Part shown: one piece after another, positions 51,205 to 59,523 of the stretch
Layout: each line of letters starts with the position of its first letter
Position numbering within the stretch: position 1 is the first letter of the stretch
Assembly: GCF_900106775.1 (NCBI RefSeq)
Contig: NZ_FNNQ01000002.1
Coordinates: 238,374 to 302,373 of the forward strand
Direction of reading: 5' to 3'
From: Marininema mesophilum
Lineage (GTDB): Bacteria; Bacillota; Bacilli; Thermoactinomycetales; DSM-45169
DNA length: 64,000 nt
Translations under genes and position numbers: made by a program
Notes under the pieces: model-generated
The model's database searches: none
What the model was told of the DNA's origin: nothing
The model's input: only the letters and a program-made list of their open reading frames with translations

Positions 51205-52119
51205 ATGGGGGAACCAATAAGGAAATTAGTTATGGTCGTGGTTGTTGCTCTTCTACTTACTTCTGGAGTGAAGTCAACGGCATTGGCAGCATCTCCACAA
51301 ACGTTTACAGATTTTAATGGTTCAGTGAACGAAGCATTTTGTGAAAATGAGTCTGCAGAAACGTGTCAAGCAACAGTTAATTCGTCGGATTTGCAAATTA
51401 CAGATGCAAAAGTCACGAAAAAAGGGAAGCCTAAGTACGATCCAGGGCCCGACATGTATTTTGGAACTTCTAGACTGGTAAATAATTCTGAAAAGACTCA
51501 GAATTTGAGCAGTCAAGAGTTTTCAAAACAAGTTACTGAAACTATTACTACGACTGTCACCAACGGATTTAAAGCTGGAGTGTCAGAGACGATCAACGCG
51601 TCATTCCTGGGAATTGGATCATCTACCACACTTTCTGCCGAATATAACTACAGTAGTGCTGAAGCGAAAACCTCAACAGATACGGTGACTTATACAGCTA
51701 AATCCCAAAACATCGAAGTTCCACCACATACAACAGCATTGGTAAAAGTGTATTTAAAAAAAGTTAAAGCAAAGGGAAAAGTAAACTTAAATGCAACAAT
51801 CGGCGGTCCTTTAAGCGTCCATTACAAGTCGAGTAACATTGAAGGGGACTTTAACGGTATAACGTATGAGTATTTCAAATGGGCCAATCATTTGCCTAAA
51901 GAATATAAGTTAAAAAGCAAAGCGGAGAAACTACGTTTCAAGGGAACCGGACAATATAAAGCAGAATTGGGTACTGATTTTGATGTTCGGGTGAAGTTTA
52001 AAAAGCAAGAGTCAGACGAGGATTCGAAGGCTGATAAGCAATCAAAATCAGAAAAGCAATCACAGTCCGGAAATGGTAATGGAGACAAGCCCTATAACTA
52101 TACAGTTCCAGCTAAATAA
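51205..52119 (+). CDS. Secreted aerolysin-type beta-pore-forming protein (ETX/MTX2-like), copy 2
   Basis: 304 residues from ATG 51205 with aaaaagggag. Signal peptide LVMVVVVALLLTSGVKST, cleavage after ALAA. Strong similarity to copy 1 through the pore-forming core: GPDMYFGTSRLVNNS, NLSSQEFSKQVTETITTTVT, GIGSSTTLSAEYNYSSAEAK, PPHTTALVKVYLKKV. Two Cys at the mature N-terminus (FCEN, TCQA) match copy 1. The receptor-type C-terminal region (about 200-260) differs most from copy 1, as expected when specificity diverges. Tail is Ser/Lys/Gln-rich. Same hairpin design after the gene. Confidence 0.85.
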   Translation: MGEPIRKLVMVVVVALLLTSGVKSTALAASPQTFTDFNGSVNEAFCENESAETCQATVNSSDLQITDAKVTKKGKPKYDPGPDMYFGTSRLVNNSEKTQNLSSQEFSKQVTETITTTVTNGFKAGVSETINASFLGIGSSTTLSAEYNYSSAEAKTSTDTVTYTAKSQNIEVPPHTTALVKVYLKKVKAKGKVNLNATIGGPLSVHYKSSNIEGDFNGITYEYFKWANHLPKEYKLKSKAEKLRFKGTGQYKAELGTDFDVRVKFKKQESDEDSKADKQSKSEKQSQSGNGNGDKPYNYTVPAK

Positions 52120-52129
52120 TGGATAAATA

Positions 52130-52173
52130 TTTCTCAAAGAAGGGACCTTGTTCAAGGTCCCTTCTTTGAGAAA
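52130..52173. terminator. 20-bp perfect hairpin after toxin-like gene 2
   Basis: Arms tttctcaaagaagggacctt and its exact complement with loop gttc. Parallels the hairpin after copy 1 in design, not in sequence. Confidence 0.82.
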
Positions 52174-52303
52174 TGAATAAGACATTTATGTATTTAAACT
52201 TATCCTACGACTCAGTCTGATTGTTCTTTCTCCCTTAACTTTGTTGTGCTGAATGGTCTACCTATACCAAAGTACATACTAGAGCAGAAGGGGGTTGAGT
52301 TGG

Positions 52304-53095
52304 ATGATGGATAATCAAATGAATGAAGAAGGAGCACCCCAAAAAGCACCTGGGGTGCCACCACAACGTCAGCCTGAAGATCCGGAGGGTGAGCCGGATA
52401 AACACACAGAATCTGAGAAGAAAAAAGGGGTTGTCGATGCGATTCAGTCACTGGGGCAGGCTAATGTGCCCCAGCTGGCTAGCAATGTCTATTGTTTATC
52501 TGTAATTGGGCAGATTGAAGGGCATTTGGTGATGCCTTCGCAAAATAAGACGACCAAGTATGAGCATGTAATTCCACAAATCGTAGCGGCCGAGCAGAAT
52601 GAGAACATTGAAGGGGTTGTGATCATCCTCAATACGGTGGGGGGCGATGTGGAAGCGGGCTTGGCGATCGCTGAGATGTTAGCAACCATGACGAAGCCGA
52701 CGGTCTCCCTCGTCCTAGGAGGCGGGCATAGTATCGGGGTGCCGATTGCAGTATCCTCGAATGTTTCTTTCATCACAGAGACAGCCACCATGACTGTGCA
52801 TCCAGTACGTCTGACTGGCCTTGTGGTAGGGGTTCCACAAACCTTTGAATACATGGAGAAAATGCAAGAGCGGGTGATTCGTTTTGTGAGGAATCACTCC
52901 AATTGTACTGAGGAGCAGTTTCGAGAATTGATGTTCCGTACAGGTGAATTGGCGCGGGATATTGGGACCAATGTGATTGGAGCAGATGCGGTCAAATATG
53001 GCCTAATTGATCGTGTGGGTGGTCTTGGGGATGCGCTTGCAGAGTTGAATCGATTGATTGATGAGAATAAGGCCAGTGAGGGAGTGGTTCAGTGA
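52304..53095 (+). CDS. tepA: ClpP-like serine protease TepA (YmfB)
   Basis: 263 residues from ATG 52304 with agaaggggg; an in-frame TTG at 52295 is too near that site. Proline-rich, charged N-terminus (1-45), then a ClpP/crotonase-type fold: VVIILNTVGGDVEAGLAIAE, the nucleophile region LVLGGGHSIGVPIAVSS, TATMTVHPVRLTG and IGADAVKYGLIDRVGGL. TepA has been linked to degradation of signal peptides and to protein export in Bacillus. The genes tepA-ylzJ-ftsK follow rnjB in B. subtilis as here, but here about 6 kb of accessory DNA separates them from RNase J. Confidence 0.92.
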   Translation: MMDNQMNEEGAPQKAPGVPPQRQPEDPEGEPDKHTESEKKKGVVDAIQSLGQANVPQLASNVYCLSVIGQIEGHLVMPSQNKTTKYEHVIPQIVAAEQNENIEGVVIILNTVGGDVEAGLAIAEMLATMTKPTVSLVLGGGHSIGVPIAVSSNVSFITETATMTVHPVRLTGLVVGVPQTFEYMEKMQERVIRFVRNHSNCTEEQFRELMFRTGELARDIGTNVIGADAVKYGLIDRVGGLGDALAELNRLIDENKASEGVVQ

Positions 53096-53301
53096 TTTAC
53101 TATTCTATCGTTCCACCCGAGTTGGCCCTTGTGGATTCATCGGCCCCAACACCTGATTACCGGGAAGTAGAAATAGAGGGAGTCTTAATGACAGTAGAAA
53201 TGGTCGGAGGTAATGCACGAATTCATCGCCTTCACTCTCCTGATCCCGCTCACTATCTTGATCCCCGCTTTCAGCCAGGCAGTATGGTCACCTTATATTA
53301 A
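53092..53301 (+). CDS. ylzJ: YlzJ-like protein
   Basis: 69 residues from GTG 53092, overlapping the tepA stop by four bases (GTGA). MIYYSIVPPELAL at the start and DPRFQPGSMVTLY at the end are typical of this small family, always found between tepA and spoIIIE. Function unknown. Confidence 0.9.
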   Translation: MIYYSIVPPELALVDSSAPTPDYREVEIEGVLMTVEMVGGNARIHRLHSPDPAHYLDPRFQPGSMVTLY

Positions 53302-53483
53302 TCGTTACTTAAAGGATCCTCCCATCGGTTGGAGGGTCTTTCCATGTTATAATCGAAATTAGATAAGAGATTGATGGAAAAGGCAGAAAAGGTGATCCTA
53401 CCATGGCAAAAGGAAAGAAAAAGAAAGAAGCGGGTCTCCAACAGGCAATCTTGTATGAACTTTATGGGATCGGGATTTTGACT
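53267..53483 (+). repeat. ylzJ-ftsK junction repeat, left copy
   Basis: About 215 bases (end of ylzJ, intergenic hairpin, first 27 ftsK codons) recur nearly unchanged at 55702-55919, flanking the cargo in direct orientation. Confidence 0.88.
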
Positions 53484-53486
53484 TGA
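53403..53486 (+). pseudogene. Truncated first copy of ftsK start
   Basis: From ATG 53403 the sequence is almost identical to the start of the full ftsK at 55839 (MAKGKKKKEAGLQQAILYEL), but breaks after gggattttgac and meets TGA at 53484. It marks the left boundary of inserted cargo. Confidence 0.88.
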
Positions 53487-53619
53487 AACCGATTATATTG
53501 TTTAAGTCTAATAGAATTGCTAACTTCATTGGAATCTAACAATTAGCCCTGATAAATCGGGCTACTATTAATGAAATACACAACGTTGAAGTGGCTGAGG
53601 TGGAGTTAGTATGGTTTTG

Positions 53620-54250
53620 TGGACACAGAAAAGTTAAGTCCATAGAATAAGGAACAAAGGGATGTGTCCAGATGAAAAAGAAAGCAAACGGTTGGTACAA
53701 TCAGAAATTTAAAGAATCGGTAGTGGAGTTGTATCAGGCAGAGTCTGCAAAGTGTTAGGGATTGCGCGAAGCAGCTATTACCGTATCAAGAATCGTAAGC
53801 CTTCTCAGAGAGAAATAGAGAATCAAGGGCTTTCTGTGAGTATCAAGCGAGTTCAACGTTTCATGCAAAGGCTAGGAATTGCGTCCATCACGTACAAGAA
53901 ATTTCGTCCTTTTGGCAAAGGGACTTCTCCCATAAAAGAAGGGAAACGGGATTTTTCAACCACTGGGTTGAATCAAAAATGGGTTTCAGATATCACGTAT
54001 ATTCCTTCGCTAAGAGACGGATGGTGCTATCTCTCCTCCGTGATGGATCTACACTCCAAAAAGATGATTGCCTATTCCTTCTCACGAACGATGACAACAG
54101 CGGTTGTGAGGAAGGCTATTCAGTATGCCCTCAATGAACAGACCACGAGCCCGGGTCTCATCCTACATTCCGACCTAGGTTCGCAATATACTAGCGAAGA
54201 GCTAACGACTTTCCTTGAACGTCAACATCTTAGACTTAACTTTTTATTAA
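53620..54250 (+). mobile_element. IS3-family element remnant
   Basis: The left end tgtggacacagaaaagttaagtcc-like repeat begins at 53620. An OrfA start (MKKKANGWYNQKFKESVVEL, ATG about 53672) breaks after 25 codons and joins, across a deletion, to OrfB: VLGIARSSYYRIKNRKPSQ (53750 on), then a second internal deletion to VSIKRVQRFMQRLGI. DDE residues: first Asp in WVSDITYIP, second in LHSDLGSQYTS; the Glu region is lost at 54250. The sequence cttagacttaacttttta at the break (54229-54246) recurs at 54813-54830, where it is followed by a right-end-like sequence. Confidence 0.8.
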
Positions 54251-54297
54251 CATGAAATGCTTGTAAATTTTTAAATAGCGGTCGGAAAGGAACAAAA

Positions 54298-54732
54298 ATG
54301 AAAATAAGAAATTCTGCAAAAGCTATTTTGATTCATGAAAATAAACTACTTGTAATTAAACATAAAGATCAAGATGGCATATTCTATCTACTACCAGGTG
54401 GTGGTCAAATACCTGGAGAAACACTACCTGAAACAGTTAAGCGTGAGTTACTTGAAGAAGCGGGAGTTGAAGTAGAGGTTAGTAAAGTTATCCTTCTTCG
54501 GGAATGTTTTATAGACCAAGATTTTCATCGAGTAGAGTTTATGTTTACGTGTGGTTTAAAACGAGAAAATTCAAAATACCTTAAGCAGGATAGGGAGCAA
54601 ATAGGAGTTGAGTGGCTCTCTATCCAAGAATTAAAGAGTTTTCCTTTATATCCAGTCTCCTTGCGTGAAGCAATTCTCAACTACTACAATGGTCGTTCAA
54701 ATCTCCCTATTTACGCTGGAGAAATGCCCTGA
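54298..54732 (+). CDS. Nudix hydrolase
   Basis: 144 residues; ATG 54298 with ggaaaggaac. The Nudix box fits G-x5-E-x7-R-E-U-x-E-E-x-G-U: GGQIPGETLPETVKRELLEE then AGVE. Substrate is unknown; likely a nucleoside diphosphate derivative. The beginning (MKIRNSAKAILIHENKLLVI) and the strand LLPGGG are usual for the family. It is AT-richer than the core genes and lies between the broken IS3 transposase and an IS-end-like sequence at 54818, so it may be a passenger gene. Confidence 0.88.
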   Translation: MKIRNSAKAILIHENKLLVIKHKDQDGIFYLLPGGGQIPGETLPETVKRELLEEAGVEVEVSKVILLRECFIDQDFHRVEFMFTCGLKRENSKYLKQDREQIGVEWLSIQELKSFPLYPVSLREAILNYYNGRSNLPIYAGEMP

Positions 54733-54812
54733 TAAAATTTAATTATTTTTATTTACCGTTTAAACTAACTCGGAGTATTCATACTTTATTTCATTTATCA
54801 AGCTGGCTACTG

Positions 54813-54841
54813 CTTAGACTTAACTTTTTACTGTCTCACTT
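54813..54841. repeat. IS3-like right-end sequence
   Basis: gacttaactttttactgtc resembles the reverse complement of the left end at 53620. The leading cttagacttaacttttta also occurs at 54229. Between 54733 and 54987 no gene is seen. Confidence 0.45.
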
Positions 54842-54987
54842 ATTGACTCAAGTCCAGTAAGGCATGCATTGGGATTAGCACACAGTTATGATGGACAGGT
54901 AATGAATGTATATATGCGGCCCATACACCTAAAAGCCATGATATAAATGATTACAAAAAATTATGGAAATGAAGGGGGGGGAGTTCA

Positions 54988-55539
54988 TTGAATAAACGAC
55001 GATTACTTGGCATTGCGCTATGTGGAATGATGGTGGGGATGGGAGGGGTGTTTGCATATGTACAGTTAGATAAGCCATCTACTAGAACCCTGCACACTAG
55101 TTCAGCTGTGGATTTAAGTGATCCAAAAAAGAGGGTGGGTTGGGCAGATAATGTATTTGTTGGCGAAGTGATATCGAAAAAAGGGACTAAGAAATTTTTA
55201 AGGGATACTCCAGAGACTCAATTTAATGTAAAAGTGATAGAAAATATTAAAGGGGAACTTTCAGGGGAAGTGGTAGTGAATCAACTCGGAGGATATGATG
55301 GAGAAGAAAGAGTTCTTGTTGCAGGAGATGAAATGATTAAAGAAAGTGAGACATATATGTTTGTTGTAAAATACGAAGATGAGCATTCCTTTTATAATAT
55401 TGCGACACAATATGGTCACACAAAGATTGATAATCAAGGAGAGAAAGATAAATTGATAAAAGAATATAAAACAGCATTTAAAAATCAGGTACCTTTCAAA
55501 ATTGATTCGGGGGAAGGACCAGATACTGGCGATAATTAA
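54988..55539 (+). CDS. Secreted or membrane-anchored hypothetical protein
   Basis: 183 residues from TTG 54988. An N-terminal anchor or uncleaved signal (LLGIALCGMMVGMGGVFAYV) precedes an extracellular domain: GWADNVFVGEVISKKGTKKF, TQFNVKVIENIKGELSGEVV and SETYMFVVKYEDEHSFYNIA. This is a beta-rich pattern I have seen in uncharacterised Bacillus surface proteins. The ribosome site is a run of eight G (54974-54981), which could vary in length. It is the last gene of the cargo. Function unknown. Confidence 0.6.
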   Translation: MNKRRLLGIALCGMMVGMGGVFAYVQLDKPSTRTLHTSSAVDLSDPKKRVGWADNVFVGEVISKKGTKKFLRDTPETQFNVKVIENIKGELSGEVVVNQLGGYDGEERVLVAGDEMIKESETYMFVVKYEDEHSFYNIATQYGHTKIDNQGEKDKLIKEYKTAFKNQVPFKIDSGEGPDTGDN

Positions 55540-55580
55540 ACCTCTAAACTTATCGATAGACCTGAATGCCACCTTTATTC

Positions 55581-55735
55581 ACTAGGGCAGAAGAGGGTTG
55601 AGTTGGATGATGGATAATAAAGGAGGAGCATCCTATAAGCACCTGGGAGTTACCAATGTTTACTGTCTACTTGTACTTGGGTAGATTGAAGGGCATTGGT
55701 GGTTTTCAACCAAGCAATATGGTCACCTTATTTTA
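55581..55735 (+). pseudogene. Decayed second copy of tepA and ylzJ
   Basis: Pieces in order: the tepA ribosome site and start (gttgagttggatgatggata), a part around the codons SNVYCLSVIGQIEGH (atgtttactgtc..gattgaagggcat), and the last codons of ylzJ (caagcaatatggtcacc). Two large internal deletions joined them. The rest of the intergenic region and the full ftsK follow. Confidence 0.8.
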
Positions 55736-55919
55736 ATCGTTACTTAAAGGATCCTCCCATCGGTTGGAGGGTCTTTCCATGTTATAATCGAAATTAGATA
55801 AAGAGATTGATGGAAAAGGCAGAAAAGGTGATCCTACCATGGCAAAAGGAAAGAAAAAGAAAGAAGCGGGTCTCCAACAGGCGATCCTGTATGAACTTTA
55901 TGGGATTGGGATTTTGACC
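55702..55919 (+). repeat. ylzJ-ftsK junction repeat, right copy
   Basis: Direct copy of 53267-53483, continuing into the intact ftsK. Confidence 0.88.
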
Positions 55920-58178
55920 TTGTCTGTGATGGCATTAGCACAACTGGGTGCTGTTGGGAGGTCGCTTACATATCTCTCCCGTTTTTTTGTAGGGAATTGG
56001 GATTTTATATTACCCCTTGGGGGGTTAATCGTTGCGATTTATGTAATGATGAAACGCCATTGGCCCAATCGCTGGTCAAGGCGATGGACGGGAATTTTAT
56101 TGATTGTATTTGCCTTTTTAATATGGAACCATATGGAGACCTTCGAGAGTCTGCGAGCTCGGGGGATGGATGGTCCAGTGATTCAGACGACTTGGAACCA
56201 GATCCTTGCAGGACGAACATCGGCATTGCCGACAGATATCGGGGGTGGAATGATTGGCGGTTTAGGATATGCTCTTTTTCAGTATCTCTTTGACCGTACA
56301 GGATCTACCCTAGCCGTGATTGCGCTGGGATTGGCAGGGGGGCTTTTAGCGACGGGGTCTTCCTTTGTTAACACACTGCGTTCTACCCGTGAGGGGACAC
56401 AACAATGGGTTCGCGAGTGGAAAACGCATATGGTTCGCCGGTTTGCTAACAAAAACAAAGATAAGCAGCAGTCGCACCCTTTGCGAAAAAGGAAGGCAGA
56501 GCCCAATTCTTCTGCTGAGGTATCCCCTGAGACAGAGAATCCAGCCGAGGTGCCTGTCATCCATGATTTTTCCGAAAAGGAAGAAGAAAATTATCGAACA
56601 GGAGAGTTAGAACAGCCAGAATTGTTTCCGCAAGAAGGGAAAGAAGAGCAAAAACAGAACGCTTCTGCTCAATCAGTAGCTATACCTAGTGAGCCAGAGG
56701 GAGAAGAACCAAAGAGCAGTGCAGTTGTGGTAGAGTTCAATCAGGAACAAGAATTACCTAAATACCGTCTTCCTTCCTATTCCTTATTGAAAAAGAAAAA
56801 GAAGAGTGGTAGGAACCAAGAACGTAAAGGCATGACTGAAAATGCTCGTAAATTGGAAACGACCTTGGAAAGCTTTGGTGTAAAAGCAAAGGTTACACAG
56901 ATTCATCGCGGACCTGCGGTTACACGTTATGAAGTGCAACCAGACATTGGTGTCAAAGTAAGCCGAATTGTTAATTTATCCGATGATATTGCCCTCTCCC
57001 TTGCAGCGAAGGATATACGGATTGAGGCTCCTATTCCTGGAAAAGCGGCAATTGGCATTGAGGTTCCCAATACGGAGGTCTCCGTTGTAGGATTACGCGA
57101 TGTGCTTGAAAGTTCACAGTATCATGAATCTCCCTCGAAATTGTCCATTGCGCTTGGAAGAGACATTTCAGGAGAGCCAATCGTAGGGGATTTAGCTAAA
57201 ATGCCCCATTTATTGGTAGCGGGTGCTACAGGCTCCGGGAAGAGTGTATGTATTAACGATATCATTTGTAGCATTTTGTATAAGGCAAAGCCTCATGAAG
57301 TGAAGTTTATGATGATTGATCCCAAAGTGGTAGAGCTTAATATTTACAATGGAATCCCCCATTTGCTTGCTCCAGTAGTGACAGATTCACGGCGAGCAGC
57401 CGTGGCACTGAAGAAAGTCGTTGCGGAAATGGAAAAACGATATGATTTATTTGCAAAATCGGGAGCAAGGGATATCGAACGCTATAATCAGGGAGTAAGG
57501 GAGAAAAAAGAAGGGAGTCTTCTACCCTATATCGTAGTGATAGTGGATGAACTTGCTGATCTGATGATGGTAGCAGCAACTGAAGTTGAGGATGCTATTT
57601 GTCGTCTAGCCCAAATGGCAAGAGCTGCGGGTATTCATTTGATTATTGCTACTCAGCGGCCCTCAGTGGATGTTATTACTGGGGTGATCAAAGCCAACAT
57701 TCCCTCTCGAATTGCCTTCGGTGTCTCTGCCCAGGCGGATTCCCGCACGATTTTGGATATGGGAGGAGCAGAGAAGCTTCTAGGAAGGGGCGATATGCTT
57801 TATCTTCCTGTAGGTGCTTCCAAGCCGACACGAGTACAGGGCTCCTTTCTGTCAGATAAAGAAGTGGAAACCGTTGTTAAGTTTGTGAAAGAGCAACAAA
57901 AGGTGGACTACAATGAAGAAATGATTCCACAGGAAGCAGAGATATCGACTACTGAAGAAGCGGAGGATGATCTCTTTCCTGATGCGGTTAAATTGGTCGT
58001 TGAAGCAAAAACAGCGTCAGTATCTCTATTGCAAAGACGGCTTCGAATTGGCTATACAAGGGCGGCAAGATTGATAGATTTTATGGAGCAGCGAGGAATT
58101 GTGGGCCCCTATGAGGGTAGTAAACCGCGAGAAGTCCTTTTACATCCCGAACAATGGCGACAGCAACAGAATGCTTGA
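55839..58178 (+). CDS. spoIIIE: DNA translocase FtsK/SpoIIIE
   Basis: Pumps chromosomal DNA through the septum during division or sporulation. 779 residues; ATG 55839 with aaaaggtgat. Four N-terminal membrane segments (about 20-180), a charged variable linker (about 200-315), then the motor: Walker A GATGSGKSVCIND, Walker B IVVIVDELADLMM, ATQRPSVDVITGVIKANIPS, and RADSRT-like QADSRTILDMGGAEKLLG. C-terminal gamma winged helix (VSLLQRRLRIGYTRAARLID) reads polar sequences. This is the only complete copy; the upstream fragment at 53403 is dead. Its upstream hairpin and ribosome site are duplicated too, so expression should be normal if the promoter was also copied. Confidence 0.97.
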   Translation: MAKGKKKKEAGLQQAILYELYGIGILTLSVMALAQLGAVGRSLTYLSRFFVGNWDFILPLGGLIVAIYVMMKRHWPNRWSRRWTGILLIVFAFLIWNHMETFESLRARGMDGPVIQTTWNQILAGRTSALPTDIGGGMIGGLGYALFQYLFDRTGSTLAVIALGLAGGLLATGSSFVNTLRSTREGTQQWVREWKTHMVRRFANKNKDKQQSHPLRKRKAEPNSSAEVSPETENPAEVPVIHDFSEKEEENYRTGELEQPELFPQEGKEEQKQNASAQSVAIPSEPEGEEPKSSAVVVEFNQEQELPKYRLPSYSLLKKKKKSGRNQERKGMTENARKLETTLESFGVKAKVTQIHRGPAVTRYEVQPDIGVKVSRIVNLSDDIALSLAAKDIRIEAPIPGKAAIGIEVPNTEVSVVGLRDVLESSQYHESPSKLSIALGRDISGEPIVGDLAKMPHLLVAGATGSGKSVCINDIICSILYKAKPHEVKFMMIDPKVVELNIYNGIPHLLAPVVTDSRRAAVALKKVVAEMEKRYDLFAKSGARDIERYNQGVREKKEGSLLPYIVVIVDELADLMMVAATEVEDAICRLAQMARAAGIHLIIATQRPSVDVITGVIKANIPSRIAFGVSAQADSRTILDMGGAEKLLGRGDMLYLPVGASKPTRVQGSFLSDKEVETVVKFVKEQQKVDYNEEMIPQEAEISTTEEAEDDLFPDAVKLVVEAKTASVSLLQRRLRIGYTRAARLIDFMEQRGIVGPYEGSKPREVLLHPEQWRQQQNA

Positions 58179-58334
58179 AAAAAATTCCATTAATTAGCAT
58201 GACTTCAACGTTATATAAAAAGTGTAGAAAAAAGATGTCGAGCATGGTATAACATAAGAGCATGGAATAGGTCAGCCAAGTTAACCAAAGAGAAACGGAA
58301 AAAGCCCTCCATAGTAGTTTGCTCTAGCCATTTT

Positions 58335-58350
58335 TTACAAGCGCTTACAT
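58335..58350. promoter_or_regulatory. Candidate cre (CcpA) site
   Basis: ttacaagcgcttacat matches the catabolite-responsive element consensus WTGNAARCGNWWWCAW on the minus strand at all but two positions, 60 bases before nupN. A tggtataac extended -10 lies at 58245-58253. CcpA control of nucleoside uptake would follow. Confidence 0.55.
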
Positions 58351-58411
58351 ATGGGGGGCGGGGTCGTCTGATCCGATTGTTCCAAGCACTCAACCAAGGG
58401 GGATTCAAAAA

Positions 58412-59437
58412 GTGAAGCTGAAAGCACTCGGTGCGTTGCTTCTTAGTGCAGCGCTTGTGACCGTCGCAGGTTGTGGGGCGGCTCAAAATGGAGGAAATAA
58501 GGGCGCAACTGCTGGTCTCGTAACGGATGTTGGTGGTTTGAGCGACGAATCCTTTAACCAAACTTCCTGGGCGGGTCTCCAGAAAGCCGGTAAAGATATG
58601 GACTTTAATGTGAAGGCTCTGGAATCCAAGCGGGACGACGAGTATATTCCTAACCTAACCAAATTTGCTCGGGAAAAGCGAACCATTACGTGGGGCATGG
58701 GCTTTAAAATTCAAGCAGCGCTACAAAAAGTATCGAACCAATTTAAAGATCAGAACTTTGCTATTGTAGATACGAATATGGGTGGTAAAGTCCCCAAAAA
58801 TGTCGCTGCGGTTACCTTTAAAGAAGAAGAAGGTTCCTTCTTGATGGGTGTCATCGCTGGTTCCATGACAAAGACCAATAAAGTCGGCTTCATCGGTGGG
58901 ATCACTTCCCCACTAATCAAGAAATTTGAGTCCGGTTATCGTGCAGGGGTTAAAGCAGCGAATCCAAAAGCAGAAGTAAAAGTGGTTTACGCTGAAAGCT
59001 TCACGGATAGCGCGAAGGGCCGTGCGCTTGCATCCAGTCTTTACAATGGTGGTACTGATATCATCTATCATGCTGCTGGTGGAGTAGGAAAAGGTCTATT
59101 TAACGAAGTGAAAACTCGTAAAAAAGGCAAGTACTGGGCAATCGGTGTCGATATGGATCAGTCAAAGTTGGCTCCCGATCATACACTCTCCTCCATGGTG
59201 AAGCGCGTCGATGTAGCTGTTTATGACGTGATGAAAAAAGTGAAGGATGGTAAGTTCCCAGGCGGTGAACAAGTAGAACTGGGCCTCAAGGAAGACGGAG
59301 TTACGTATTCGGATACGACCAAGAAGCATGTGCCAGCTAAGGTCCTGAAAAAAGTGGACAACTTTAAACAGCAAATTATTAACGGTAAGATCAAGGTGCC
59401 CGCTACTGAAGACGAATTGAGGAAATTCAAACCGTAA
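58412..59437 (+). CDS. nupN: BMP-family nucleoside-binding lipoprotein
   Basis: Substrate-binding protein for nucleoside uptake. 341 residues from GTG 58412 (caaggggg upstream). Lipobox VTVAGC at residues about 16-21, so anchored on the outer face of the membrane. BMP motifs: GLVTDVGGLSDESFNQTSWA, VGFIGGITSPLIKKFESGYR, DIIYHAAGGVGKGLF, WAIGVDMDQ. The middle of the ligand domain is slightly short. First gene of the nupNOPQ operon; a hairpin separates it from nupO, so it is probably made in excess. Confidence 0.94.
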   Translation: MKLKALGALLLSAALVTVAGCGAAQNGGNKGATAGLVTDVGGLSDESFNQTSWAGLQKAGKDMDFNVKALESKRDDEYIPNLTKFAREKRTITWGMGFKIQAALQKVSNQFKDQNFAIVDTNMGGKVPKNVAAVTFKEEEGSFLMGVIAGSMTKTNKVGFIGGITSPLIKKFESGYRAGVKAANPKAEVKVVYAESFTDSAKGRALASSLYNGGTDIIYHAAGGVGKGLFNEVKTRKKGKYWAIGVDMDQSKLAPDHTLSSMVKRVDVAVYDVMKKVKDGKFPGGEQVELGLKEDGVTYSDTTKKHVPAKVLKKVDNFKQQIINGKIKVPATEDELRKFKP

Positions 59438-59463
59438 CAGGACCGTCAAGGCGATCATCAGGC

Positions 59464-59505
59464 ACGGAGGAAGGGGCCGGCTCAGCTGGTCCTTTCCTCC
59501 GTTTT
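59464..59505 (+). terminator. Intra-operon hairpin between nupN and nupO
   Basis: Arms acggaggaaggggcc and ggtcctttcctccgt, then ttttgg. Likely lets part of the transcripts stop after the binding-protein gene. Confidence 0.7.
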
Positions 59506-59523
59506 GGAAAGGGGAAGGAATCA

